From: Calliopum simillimum
Taxonomy: Eukaryota; Arthropoda; Insecta; Diptera; Lauxaniidae
Reading direction: 5' to 3'
NCBI GenBank assembly: GCA_951812925.1
Contig: OX638368.1
Coordinates: 162,302,492 to 162,366,491 of the forward strand
DNA: 64,000 nucleotides
Shown: positions 46,715 to 56,680 of the stretch, piece after piece
How positions within the stretch are numbered: position 1 is the stretch's first letter
Layout: the number at the start of each line of letters is the position of its first letter
The notes under the pieces: model-generated
What the model was told of the DNA's origin: nothing
Seen by the model: the letters and a program-made list of their open reading frames with translations, nothing else
Database searches by the model: none
Translations under genes and position numbers: made by a program

Positions 46715-48659
46715 AGTATTATTTCTAAGAAAAATTTTGTAACGAAATATCAATAAGCTATTGAAAAAATACAAAAAAAAAAAAAACTTTACTCATGTTC
46801 TTATTTAATATAGGTCAAGAACTTGCTAAATTTCAAGTTTAGATACATACTGAATACAAATCTATATATAAATAGGCAAACGAAATCGGTTAGGTCCCTG
46901 TTTCTATACCTAAATCTCAACCGATTTGCTTGATTTTTTTTTGTTGGAAAGGTTGTGAGGAGGAGCAGTGCATAGGACTATACTTTTTTTAAGTGGGCGG
47001 TGGCACGCCCCTAAATTGAAAAAACGCTCTCACGGCTAAACCGCTACATCGAATTTGACGAAATTTAGTATGGAGATAGGGTTAGCAGTAAGAAACGATA
47101 ATATGACTATTATGTTTTTCAGTGGGCGGTGCCACGCCCCTAAATGGAAAAAACGCTGTCACAGCTAAACCGCTGCATCGATTTCAACGAAATTTGGTAT
47201 GAAGATAGGGTTAGCACTAAGGAACGTTAACATGAACATTGTTTTTCAGTGGGCGGTGCCACGCCCCTAAGTGGAAAAAACGCTCTCACGGCTAAACCGC
47301 TGCATCGGTTTCAACGAAATTTGGTATAGATATAGAGTTAGCACTATACAGCACGATGGCATTGTTGATTTTTATGAATTTTGGTATAGAAAGATATCAA
47401 AAACTGTTTGCTCTTTAGTAGGAAGTACACGCCTCTAAATGGAAAGTACGATATTGCAACTTAGCTGTTGCACCGATGCAGATAACCCGAACCCCAAGGA
47501 AGAATATTAAAAGCTTTTTGTGTTTTATCGGCAAAGGAAGGGTATAAAAACTTTTTCCTTTATTTTATGGGCAAATCGAAATGGTCGAATTTCGGCCACA
47601 AGGCGAACTCTAGTTATGGGTTAAAGAGTCTTTTGTTTGATTGTTTATTTAGACTGAAATTTAATACTCAATATAGTGAAGCTGCCAATATTATACGTAT
47701 ATTTTAGCTTCAACAAAGCAAGAGGGAAAAAAGATCAATAAACAAATTGCAGAATACGATGTACAGATAAAATATGTGATCCACTAAGATATACAAATAA
47801 GACTTGTACCTCATAAGTTATATGAAAAATATGGTTCATACACACAGACACATACATATTTGCATACCGAAAATCGGTGGACACATGAAATATGTGATCC
47901 ACTTAGATATACAAATAACAAGTCTTATCATGATAAGTTTTAATATTTTCACCCAGTCTGCAGTTTCTGATAACCCGATACATTAATTTCAAATTCATAT
48001 TGAAATTCTGGTCTAGGGGAGGGGGTACGTGGATATGAGTTTGATTATCTTGACCTTTGTTAGATTGTCATGGATCCTATATCAGTTGGTCGAAAAAATA
48101 TTATAAGTATGTAATAGTGTAAGTAATATACATAATCTATTTTTACATATAAAAACATTATATTCTCCAGATAGCTTAATACCTAATGATATGAGTCATC
48201 GCTTCCGGTAACAATAAGTTTAAGAACTACCTCCATAATCTACTAAGGTATATGTTCACCATAACCCCATTAGCATATCAAAAAATTTCTGACTAAATAA
48301 CAAAAAAAAAAAAAAACAAAACAAACAACAACAACAAAAAATTACCTATAAAAAAATATGCCAAAAATTTTTTGCCTCCGCCAATTCTGGGAAATTCTGC
48401 CAAAATATACTAGGAAGGGGCTCCTACAGCAACTATAGAAAATTATGTTTCTGCCAAGAAATACTAGGAAAAGGAGCTCCTACAGTAACTATAGAAAATT
48501 CTGTCTCTGCCAAGATATACTAGAAAGGGGCTCCTACAGGAGCAATTCTGCCAAGATGTACTAGAAAGGGGGAAAAATTCTGCCACGATGTACTAGGAAG
48601 GGGTAATTCTCAAAGGGGCCTCTGCCAGGAGTGCGCTCGAACATACAAATACACCCTAC
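46715..48659 (+). mobile_element. single arm of the AG...CT foldback family, interrupted by a Helitron
   Basis: Apart from the inserted Helitron, this stretch matches the right arm of the 53950-57773 element (56880-57773) and, inverted, its left arm. It ends ...CACCCTACT at 48659. Near the end it carries direct repeats containing TTCTGCCAAGATATACTAGG (about 48395-48600). The opposite arm is absent, so it is a solo or truncated copy. Confidence 0.7.
46861..47613 (+). mobile_element. 753-bp non-autonomous Helitron with interrupted-paralogue evidence
   Basis: Starts TCTATATATAAATAGGCAAA, ends GGCGAACTCTAG, inserted between A and T without duplication. The uninterrupted site exists in this window: the left arm near 54960-54980 reads (complement) GAATACAAATTATGG, exactly the two flanks joined. 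Inside are about three ~128-bp tandem units beginning GTGGGCGGTGCCACGCCCCT (46993, 47122, 47249) and a decayed fourth. Confidence 0.85.
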
Positions 48660-48875
48660 TCATTTTGTAAAAAGTGATTTTCTTCGCCGCATTTTGCAAA
48701 AAGTGATTTTCTTCGCCGCATTTTGTAAAAAGTGATTTTCTTCTCCGCATTTTGTAATAAGTTATTTTCTTCTCCGCATTTTGTAAAAAGTGATTTTCTT
48801 GTCCGCATATTACAAAAAAGATTTTTTTCGCCGCGATTTCAAAAAAAAAAGATTTTCTTCGCCGCAACTTTCGGT
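48657..48875. repeat. ~30-bp tandem repeat, about 7 copies
   Basis: Units of CGCATTTTGTAAAAAGTGAT plus TTTCTTC follow each other with small changes, turning into degenerate versions with longer T runs towards 48870. The same unit appears, inverted, once or twice after 44320. The 104-codon open frame across it (48924-48610 minus) is just the repeat translated. Confidence 0.75.
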
Positions 48876-48906
48876 TAGAAAATTTTCTTCGTAAGCACCG
48901 GCGAAT

Positions 48907-49217
48907 TGAAATGAAACGGACCAAAAAAAAAAAATTAGAAGGTTGTCGTTAAACTTTTTTTATTAGTTTTCGGGGAGTTTTTGTAATATTTTTCTTGCAT
49001 ACCAAGATGGCCATGAAATAAAGGAAAATTTCTTAATACGTTTTGATGGAAATTAACTAATGATACTAATTACATAAAAACTATTATCAAAATAGTTATT
49101 GCTTGGGTCATATGCTTTTTGAGATATCCTAAACAGAAAAAGCAAAAAAAGACTGGTTTTGCTTAGTTTTGAAGCTATATAACAAGAAGAAAAGGTGTTC
49201 GTTCGTGATTTCCGATA
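48907..49217. other. short spacer before the mariner
   Basis: AT-rich; GAGATATCCTAAACAG near 49121 resembles a motif in the 7.4-kb and 50.6-kb repeats. Confidence 0.3.
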
Positions 49218-49219
49218 TA

Positions 49220-50521
49220 AAGGGTGTTTTTTTTAGAGGTATAGAACTTCGAATTGAAATAAAACACAAGAAAATCGTTTTAATGTCCATCAGTTTGGCT
49301 TTATTGGAAGGATAATTTTATGCCATTAATGTTTAAATATGATTTCGGGCATGTGGCCGCCGTGGCTGGCTCGAATAAAGCCAATTCTACAGGTCCAATT
49401 TTCAACCACTTTTTCGAGCATATGGGGCCGTATGTCGGCAATAACGCCACGAATGTTGGCTTCCAAGTCCCCTAACGTTTCTGGTTTGTTGGCGTAGACG
49501 AGCGACTTCACATATCCCCAAAGAAAATAATCCAATGGTGTCAAATCACACGATCTTGGTGGCCAATTGACAGGTCCATTCCGCGAGATTATGCGCTCAT
49601 CGAATGTTTCCTTCAATAAATCGATTGTGACGTGCGCTGTGTGGCATGTAGCGCCGTCTTGTTGGAACCACAACTCATCCACATTCATGCCATCCAATTC
49701 GGGAACAAAATAGTCGGTTATCATGGCTATACCGGTCTCCATTAACGGTAACTGACTCTCCAGCATTATTTCGGAAGAAGTATGGCCCAATGACTCCACC
49801 AGCCCATAGAGCACACCAAACAGTCAGTTTTTGTGGATGTAATGGCGTCTCAGGGGTCTCATGTGGATTCTCTTCACTCCAAATGCGGCAATTTTGCTTG
49901 TTGACGTAGCCATTCAACCAAAAATGAACCTCATCACTGAACAAAATTTTGCGATGAAAATCAGCATCGAGATCAATCTCATTTTCGGCCCATACACCAA
50001 AATCACGACGCATTGCATGGTCTCGCGGCTTTAATTCTTGCACAAGCTGGATCTTGTAAGGTCGCAAGCCAAGATCTTTGCGCAAAATCTTCCATAAAGT
50101 TGATGGACAAAGCTCCAATTGCTGTGCACGGTGGCGAATCGATTCATTCGGGTCCTCTTCAACATTTTGCTCTACAGCGGCAATTGTTTCTTCGGTGCGC
50201 ACTGTTCGACGTCTCTGCGGATGCGTATTGTCACATAGAGTAAACGTAGTGCGAAAACGATCCATGGTTAACCGAATTAATTGCTCTGATGGACGATTAT
50301 GTCGACCATAAAATGGACGGAGCTTGCGGTAAACTTCGCGAACTGAACCATTTTTTTCGAAATAAATTTGCACGATTTGCAAGCGTTGTTCTTTTGTCAA
50401 CCTGTTCATGATGAAATGGCAAACCAAACTGAACATAAATGACATTAGAGTTGCCAGATTTGACCACAAAATGCCAGTTTTATCTCTATTCGAAAAACAA
50501 ACCTCTAAAAAAAACACCCTT
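49220..50521 (-). mobile_element. 1302-bp mariner-like element, DD41D (rosa-type)
   Basis: 21-bp perfect TIRs starting AAGGGTGTTTTTTTTAGAGG lie at both ends, flanked by TA at 49218-49219 and 50522-50523. The size and single transposase frame are typical of mariner. The number of residues between the second and third catalytic aspartates (41) places it in the DD41D group known from Ceratitis. Perfect TIRs and an almost open transposase suggest recent activity. Confidence 0.9.
49326..50409 (-). pseudogene. mariner DD41D transposase, one frameshift
   Basis: The start ATG at 50409-50407 (MNRLTKEQRLQIVQIYFEKN) opens an N-terminal helix-turn-helix region. The middle carries the first catalytic Asp in ILFSDEVHFW. 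The second is in WFQQDGATCH and the third in CDLTPLDYFLWG, 41 residues later. The C-terminus ends GHMPEIIFKH and stops at 49328-49326. The reading frame shifts once, near 49727-49730 after VNGDRY, consistent with a net 2-bp deletion or 1-bp insertion. An unbroken frame would be about 361 aa. Otherwise no stop codons are seen, so decay is slight. Confidence 0.88.
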
Positions 50522-50979
50522 TAGTTATTGAGAAATCTAATCTTTTTCTTTAAAATCTTATTCAAACTATGTCAATATCTTTATTTTCTCAGAGATATCC
50601 TAACCTAAAAAATTTAAAAACAGCAAAAAAACATGAAATTAAGTTCCAGAAATCAGTGGTTGATAAGGAACTTAGACTCATGTGAAGTTGGCTCCGTGAT
50701 TTTCGAAACCCAAAATTTTTTTAGAGTTCTGGGTCCATTGGGAATAGTTCTGGAGTTCTTTCACAAAATTCGAAATAGTTCTGCGAAATTGGACCAAAAA
50801 TCAGAGGTGGACAGTTTTTGCTCAGCGCCATGTTTTTCACGTAGAGGAGTTCTACAAACATTTTTGAGCTCATAGGAAAGAGTTTTGGAGTTCTTTATAC
50901 TTTTTTTTTTTTTTGGTGAAGAAATTTTTTTTTAATAAGTTTTTAACAAAAAAAAAAGTTTTGATTGCAGATCTGGATA

Positions 50980-51670
50980 GGAGGAGTTCGAAGAGGAGTT
51001 CTGATCGGAGTTCTAGGTTGCGCTCGAAGAGTTCTAAAGAAAATATTAAGTAAAATTTTTGCATAATATATGTAATTTTCATTTTAATCGAAAAATTAGA
51101 AAAAATATTCGGTCTTTAACAAAGTATCCGAAAAAGATTATTCGTAGAGGAGTTCTGATTAGAGTTCCGGATAGGGCTCAAGGAGTTCTAAAGAAAATCC
51201 TAGTAACATTTTTCCGAAATATTTGTACTTTTCATTTTCATCAAAAAATCAAAAAATTTCGGTTTTTTTCTAAGTATCCGAAAATGAAAATTTTGTTGTA
51301 GAGGAGTTCTATGTTGCGCTAAAAGAGTTCTAAAGAAAATATTAAGTAAAATTTTTGCAAAATATTTGTACTTTTCATTTTAATCGAAAAATTAAAAAAA
51401 ATTTTCGGTCTTTAACGAAGTATCCGAAAAAGACTATTCGTAGAGGAGTTCTGATTGGTGTTCCGGATAGGGCTCAAAGAATTCTGAAGAAAATCCTAGT
51501 AACATTATTCCGAAATATTTGTACTTTTCATGTTAATCGAAAAATCAAAAAAATTTCGGTTTTTTTCTAAGTATCCGAAAATTAAAATTTTGTTGTAGAG
51601 GAGTTCTGATCGGAGTTCTAGGTTGCGCTAAAAGAGTTCTAACGAAAATATTAAGTAAAATTTTTGCAAA
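50980..51670 (+). repeat. ~145-155-bp tandem repeats in the Foldback left arm
   Basis: Five units, each starting with a GAGGAGTTCTGATYRGAGTT-like block (near 50985, 51150, 51300, 51447, 51600) followed by AAAATTTTTGCAAAATATTT or a CCTAGTAACATT variant. Two subtypes alternate. Further units lie after 53780 and inverted at 57780-58200. Confidence 0.75.
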
Positions 51671-51679
51671 ATATTTATA

Positions 51680-53634
51680 GAGTGATTTAGACAGACGTGG
51701 GCCACAGGTTGGAGTGGGCCACCCAAGTAATTTTAAGATTATAGACATCTATGTGAAACCGCGCACATTAATTATCGTATTTAGACGCGAGGTCACTTTT
51801 TATAAGCAATGTATTAGTAAAACATGTTATCTTTGGAATGCAAAGTGATTTTTGCCCATTATTCACGTTGTGTTTTTGTGGAATGCATATGCAAAAAAAG
51901 AGGCTTGTAGTTAGAAGTGGGCCACTATTTGTGTACAGAGATGGGCCACTTGAGTAATGCTGTTTTTTGCACAGTAAAGTGTTTTTATTAATTAGGCAAA
52001 TGTCTTTTTTACTCATTTTTATCATTTTAGCCATTATGCCTGTGGGGTCCATTAAATGTAACTCTACATTACAAATAATTAATATGTGTGTTTAACATTA
52101 TGCAAACCATTTTTTCTAAACTAATTTAAGGTCGCTGAGTCCAAAAATCGCATTTCCTTTTTTCCTATGGGCCGTTCTCGAGATAATCGACTTTTTCGAT
52201 TTTTTAGGTTATAGGTCCATTTTTTCGAACGTATTTTGAGAAACCCAATTTCGATCGAATTTGTTTATACACTATTATAGAGAAAAGTTCTTAAACTTAA
52301 ACAAATGTACCGATTCAAATTGGTTGAGTTATAGCAACGGAAAATTCATTTTTATAGTAGTTTTTTACACTTTTTCGTGTTTAAGCCAAATTAAACACGG
52401 TTTTTTTGCCAGTAGCTTATAGAAATATATATTATTTATTAAATGATTTTTCACAAATTAAAATGATTTTTATTTTGCTTTTTAAGACTGCTAATGGAAT
52501 ATATTATTTATATTTTAATACAATAGCGCATTTAATTGTAAATATTTGGAGTACGATTTTAGTAAAATCGGATCATTTTTTATTATTGTTAAGGTTTTAG
52601 TGAAATAATTTTTAAATTTTTGTTGAAAAAATTCATTTTTTCTATGAAAATCGAAATGATCTTATTTCACTAAAACCTTAAAAACTTTTTAAAAAATGCT
52701 CCGATTTTGCTAAAATTGAACGCCAAATGTTTGCAATTAAATACACTATTAAATTAAAATATAAAAACAACTGCGTCTACAACAGCGACACGTTCTACAT
52801 TGGACACTAATTATGTCACACCGAATCAGAAATCCAATCGTGGCCGCAAAACCACTGAGAAGCAGCATTATTACATCCCCTGAAAATAGAGAAGAAGCTG
52901 CACGGCGTCAAAAATTGCAGATACCAACAAAAGATTCAAAAGAAGTCAATTGTTCAAAACCAGCTGTGAAAAAAGGCAAAAAAAGGAAGTCCTCGGTTTT
53001 TTCAGATGAAGACATTGATTTTTGTATGATTTGCCCTAAATTGATGCCGACAAAGCTCACAAAAAAAATTCCATCGAGTACGACATCTGCGACCGACCCT
53101 TCCATTTACAGTGCGTCGATATGACCAACCGCACCGACCTCACGTGCGTCAATTGCGAGTAGGATCTGACCTTTATCACTGCGAAATGTTTTTTTCACAA
53201 CAACTTTGTAATTTCTACTTCATCACTCCTTTTTACAGACATTAAATAAACATTATTAAAGTCCATGTTTTTTTTTTAATTTTTGACCCTCATTTTGCGT
53301 CAAGTATTTTGAATTTTGCGAATTTGACAACAGAATTGTGATCAGCGCCTCTAAAAACCCCTAGAAGAAGAATTTAAAATAGATGGCAGCATTTTTGAGA
53401 TAGAAATTTTGGTGGCCCTCTTCTCCCTACAATTTCGAAAAACTCGAAAAATACTTTTTTCTTTTATATAAGAAAATAAAATTCTTTGCAACTGAATTTA
53501 AGAAATTTGCTATGATGGAAAGTTGCGTCTTGGGAACTCTTGCGACTACAAAAAAAAAAATTTAAAAAAATTTGAATTTTTCACCATTTTACAACCGAAA
53601 ATAAAAACGTGGGCCACTTCTGTCAACGTCACCC
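51680..53634. mobile_element. 1955-bp TIR element, TA target site, pogo-related
   Basis: Tips GAGTGATTTAGACAGACGTG (left) and GGGTGACGTTGACAGAAGTG (right, complemented) are flanked by TA at 51678-51679 and 53635-53636. Removing it restores the host tandem unit (ATATTTRTACTTTTCATTTT). The block GTGGGCCAC recurs near the ends (51697, 51714, 51917, and ATGGGCCAC near 51941; complement side near 53609). It retains the 3' end of a pogo-like transposase; the rest is non-coding and includes an imperfect hairpin at about 52480-52770. Confidence 0.75.
52813..53162 (+). pseudogene. C-terminus of a pogo-like transposase with PHD-like zinc finger, frameshifted
   Basis: The first frame (52813 onward) reads SPENREEAARRQKLQIPTK, a lysine-rich KKGKKRKSSVFSDEDIDF and CMICPKLMPTK. 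After a shift, probably in the A run near 53060, another frame gives EYDICDRPFHLQCVDMT and CVNCE with a stop at 53160-53162. C-x2-C ... C-x2-C ... H-x2-C ... C-x2-C is the short zinc finger that often follows the DDE domain in insect pogo/Jerky-type transposases. The TA duplication of the host element agrees. The catalytic domain is missing. Confidence 0.6.
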
Positions 53635-55132
53635 TACTTTTCATTTTAATCCAAAAATTAGAAAAAATTTCCGGTCTTTAACCCTTTACCTGTTTAATTT
53701 TGTTTCGAAAAACTTTTTCTGCCTGCTTAGTTATTTTCCATCGAAGACGAGTATACTCGACAAGTATCCGAAAATGAAAAATTTGTTGTTGTTTTGTGGA
53801 GTTCTGATCGGAGTTCTAGGTTGCGCTCGAAGAGTTCTAAAGAAAATATTATGTAAAATTTTTCCGAACTATTTTTACTTTTCATTTTAATCGAAAAATA
53901 AAAAAAATTTCGGTTTTTTTCTAAGTATCCGAAAACTCTACGAATAATCAGTAGGGTGGATAAGCCGATTCGAGCACACGCCGGCAGAGGCCCCTGGCAG
54001 AATTTTCCCCCTTTCTAGTACATCGTGGCAGAATTGCCCCTGTAGGAGCCCCTTCCTAGTACATCTTGGCAGAATTGCGCCAGGATGTGCGCCATTCTCA
54101 TACATCTTGGCAGAATTGCGCCAGGATGTGCGCCATTCTCATACATCTTGGCAGAATTGCGCCAGGGTGCGCGCCATTCTCATACACCTTGATAGAATTG
54201 CCCCTTCCTAGTATATCTTGGCAGAATTTCCCAGAATTGGCGGAGGCAAAAAATTTTTCGCATATTTTTTATAGGTCATTTTTTGTTGTTGTTTTTTTTT
54301 GTTTTTTATTTTTTTTTGTTATTTAGTCAGTATTTTTGTTGTTGTTATTTGATATGCTAATGGGGTTATGGTGAACATATACCTTAGTAGATTATGGAGG
54401 TAGTCCTTAAACTTATTGTTACCGGAAGCGATGACTCATATTATTAGGCATTAAAATCATGCTATCTGGCGAATATAATGTTTTCCTATGTAAAAATAGA
54501 TTATGTATTTATATTACTTACACTATTATATACTTATAATATTTTTTTAACCAACTGATATAGGATCCATGACAATCTAACAAAGGTCAAGATAATCAAA
54601 CTCATATCCACGTACCCCCTCCCCTAGACCAGAATTTCAATATGAATTTGAAATTAATGTATACCGATTTTCGGTATGCAAATATGTATGTGTATGTGTG
54701 TATGAACAATATTTTTCATATTACTTATGAGGTACAAGTCTTATTTGTATATCTTAGTAGATCACATTTTTTATATGTCAACCAATTTTCGATATACAAA
54801 TATGTGTGTATGTATGTACGTCGTATGCTGCAATTTGTTTATTGATCATATTTTTCCCTCTTGCTTTGTTGAAGCTAAAATATACGTATAATATTGGCAG
54901 CTTCAGTATATTGAGTATTAAATTTCAGTCTAAATAAACAATCAAACAAAACACTCTTTAATCCATAATTTGTATTCAGTATGTATCTAAACTTGAAATT
55001 TTGCAAGTTCTTGACCTATATTAAATAAGAACAAAAGTAAAGTTTTTTTTTTTGTATTTTTTAATAGCTTATTGATATTTCGTTACAAAATTTTTCTTAA
55101 CATAATTACAAAATTTCTTAATATAATTAATA

Positions 55133-56025
55133 TAGTAAGTTCGGGTAATGTGATATAGGCATTTTTGTTTTTTAAATTACTCGCAGTTTTCAAAGCGTAG
55201 CTGCTATCACTTTATGTATTATGTTTTATTGATGTATTGTGCAGTATATTATGATTTTGGAGTTTTTTAGCGTCAGCCAATCTTAAGCTATTTCAACAAA
55301 ATTGAAAAAAGGCAAAAAAAGTTAAAAACAAAATTGGCGGGTAATGTGATATACTATATCCCATATCCCAACAAATTGCATTTTCGGCAAAAAGATCATC
55401 GTGTTATAAAGATACTTTAGTTGTGGAACTTTAACTTCAAGTAAGGAGTGATAAACATTACTAAAATCGCTTTCACAAAGCTTTAGCTCATTTTTCTTAA
55501 AAACTGTGACCTTTACATAAAAATGTTGGACCAACAAATTGTTAATAAGGAAAAACGTTTTAGATTTGGGCAAAAAGACCACCGTGCTAAACATTTTGCA
55601 TTGCAAGTGGAACATAAAATATTTTCGGTGCCAGAAGTGCACTATATCACATTACCCGAATTTCAGTTTTAAAACAATCAGGTTATTTTTGAAAAACACA
55701 CTCTAGCAAATAAAAAATTCAATTGATTTATGGTTAGATATATTCACCCACTAGCAGAATTTACTATTGCGGCTATTATATCAATTTTAGTTTAGGCTAG
55801 ATCCTAACATAAAGCACACGCAAATAAAGTTTTTTTTTCACTGCTAAATCGATTTTACCACACTGAAGGCAGAATGAATAAAGGTGGGCGCTCAAAAACT
55901 TGCAACACGTTTCTTTTTCAGTTACTGTGGTGTTGACGAAAAAATCATTATCGAGAGTTGTTTATTTAAGGAAATATGCTGGTATATCACATTACCCGCC
56001 TATATCACATTACCCGAAGTTACTC
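55133..56025. mobile_element. 893-bp TIR element, TA target site, motif-rich ends
   Basis: Tips TAGTAAGTTCGGGTAATGTG and GAGTAACTTCGGGTAATGTG (complement), flanked by TA at 55131-55132 and 56026-56027. The motif CGGGTAATGTGATATA occurs five times: 55142 and 55338 forward, 55643, 55983 and 56001 reversed. Inserted in the left arm of the palindrome. The open frame 55642-55322 is unrecognised. Confidence 0.75.
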
Positions 56026-56109
56026 TAATAAATCTTAATACCTATGATTAAATTTTTTTAAATACTTACAATTAAATTTTTTCTTAATATAATTACAAAT
56101 TTTTCTTAA

Positions 56110-56680
56110 TATAACATTCAATTTGAAAATTTTGAAACTTCAAACTTTTTCAAATTGAAAACTTGAAACTTCAAATTTTTTCAAACTTTTTTCAAATTGA
56201 AAACTCGAAACTTCAAACTTTTTCAAATTGAAAACTTGAAACTTCAAAATTTTTCAAACTTTTTTTAAATTGAAGGCTTGAAACTTCAAAATTTTTCAAA
56301 CTTTTTCAAATTGAAAACTTCAAAATTTTTCAAACTTTTTTCAAATTGAAAGCTTGAAACTTCAAATTTTTTCAAACTTTTTTCAAATTGAAAACTTGAA
56401 ACTTCAAATTTTTTCAAATTGAAAACTTGAAACTTCAAATTTTTTCAAACTTTTTTCAAATTGAAAACTTGAAACTTCAAATATTTTCAAATTGAAAACT
56501 TGAAACTTCAAAATTTTTCAAACTTTTTTTAAATTGAAAACTCGAAACTTCAAACTTTATCAAATTGAAAACTCGAAACTTCAAATTTTTTTAAATTGAA
56601 AGCTTGAAACTTCAAATTTTTCAAACTTTTTCAAATTGAAAACTTGAAACTTCAAAATTTTTCAAACAAAAATTTTGAAG
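56110..56680. repeat. ~40-55-bp minisatellite at the centre of the palindrome
   Basis: Irregular repeats of TTCAAATTGAAAACTTGAAA and CTTCAAATTTTTTCAAAC, about 12 rounds, then the same sequence inverted at 56670-56780. The units themselves pair within the strand (TTCAAGTTTTCAATTTG). Confidence 0.8.

Larger units (their letters stand above)
44295..48906. mobile_element. composite flanked by ~110-170-bp inverted repeats
   Basis: AATTCGCCGGTGCTTACGAAG at 44295 is matched by its complement at 48887-48907, and both sides continue into units of the form TGCGGCGAAGAAAATC with A/T runs. Between them lie a GC-rich block (44400-44530, with CCAACGCGGC pairing GCCGCGTTGG), AT-rich DNA, a Tc1 relic, and an arm of the AG...CT element with a Helitron in it. 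Whether the two ends belong to one element is not proven, since no target duplication could be identified. Confidence 0.4.

Noticed and set aside
48610..48924. 104-codon open frame with Lys/Arg-rich repeats
   Set aside because: It is a translation of the ~30-bp tandem repeat; the repeat length being a near-multiple of three keeps it open.
53682..53770. TTAACCCTTTACC resembling a piggyBac end in the Foldback arm
   Set aside because: The expected inverted partner (GGTAAAGGGTTAA) is not found nearby; only an insertion of unknown type is evident.
55322..55642. 106-codon minus frame inside the 893-bp TA element
   Set aside because: No transposase motif (no DDE-type or helix-turn-helix pattern) and AT-driven composition.
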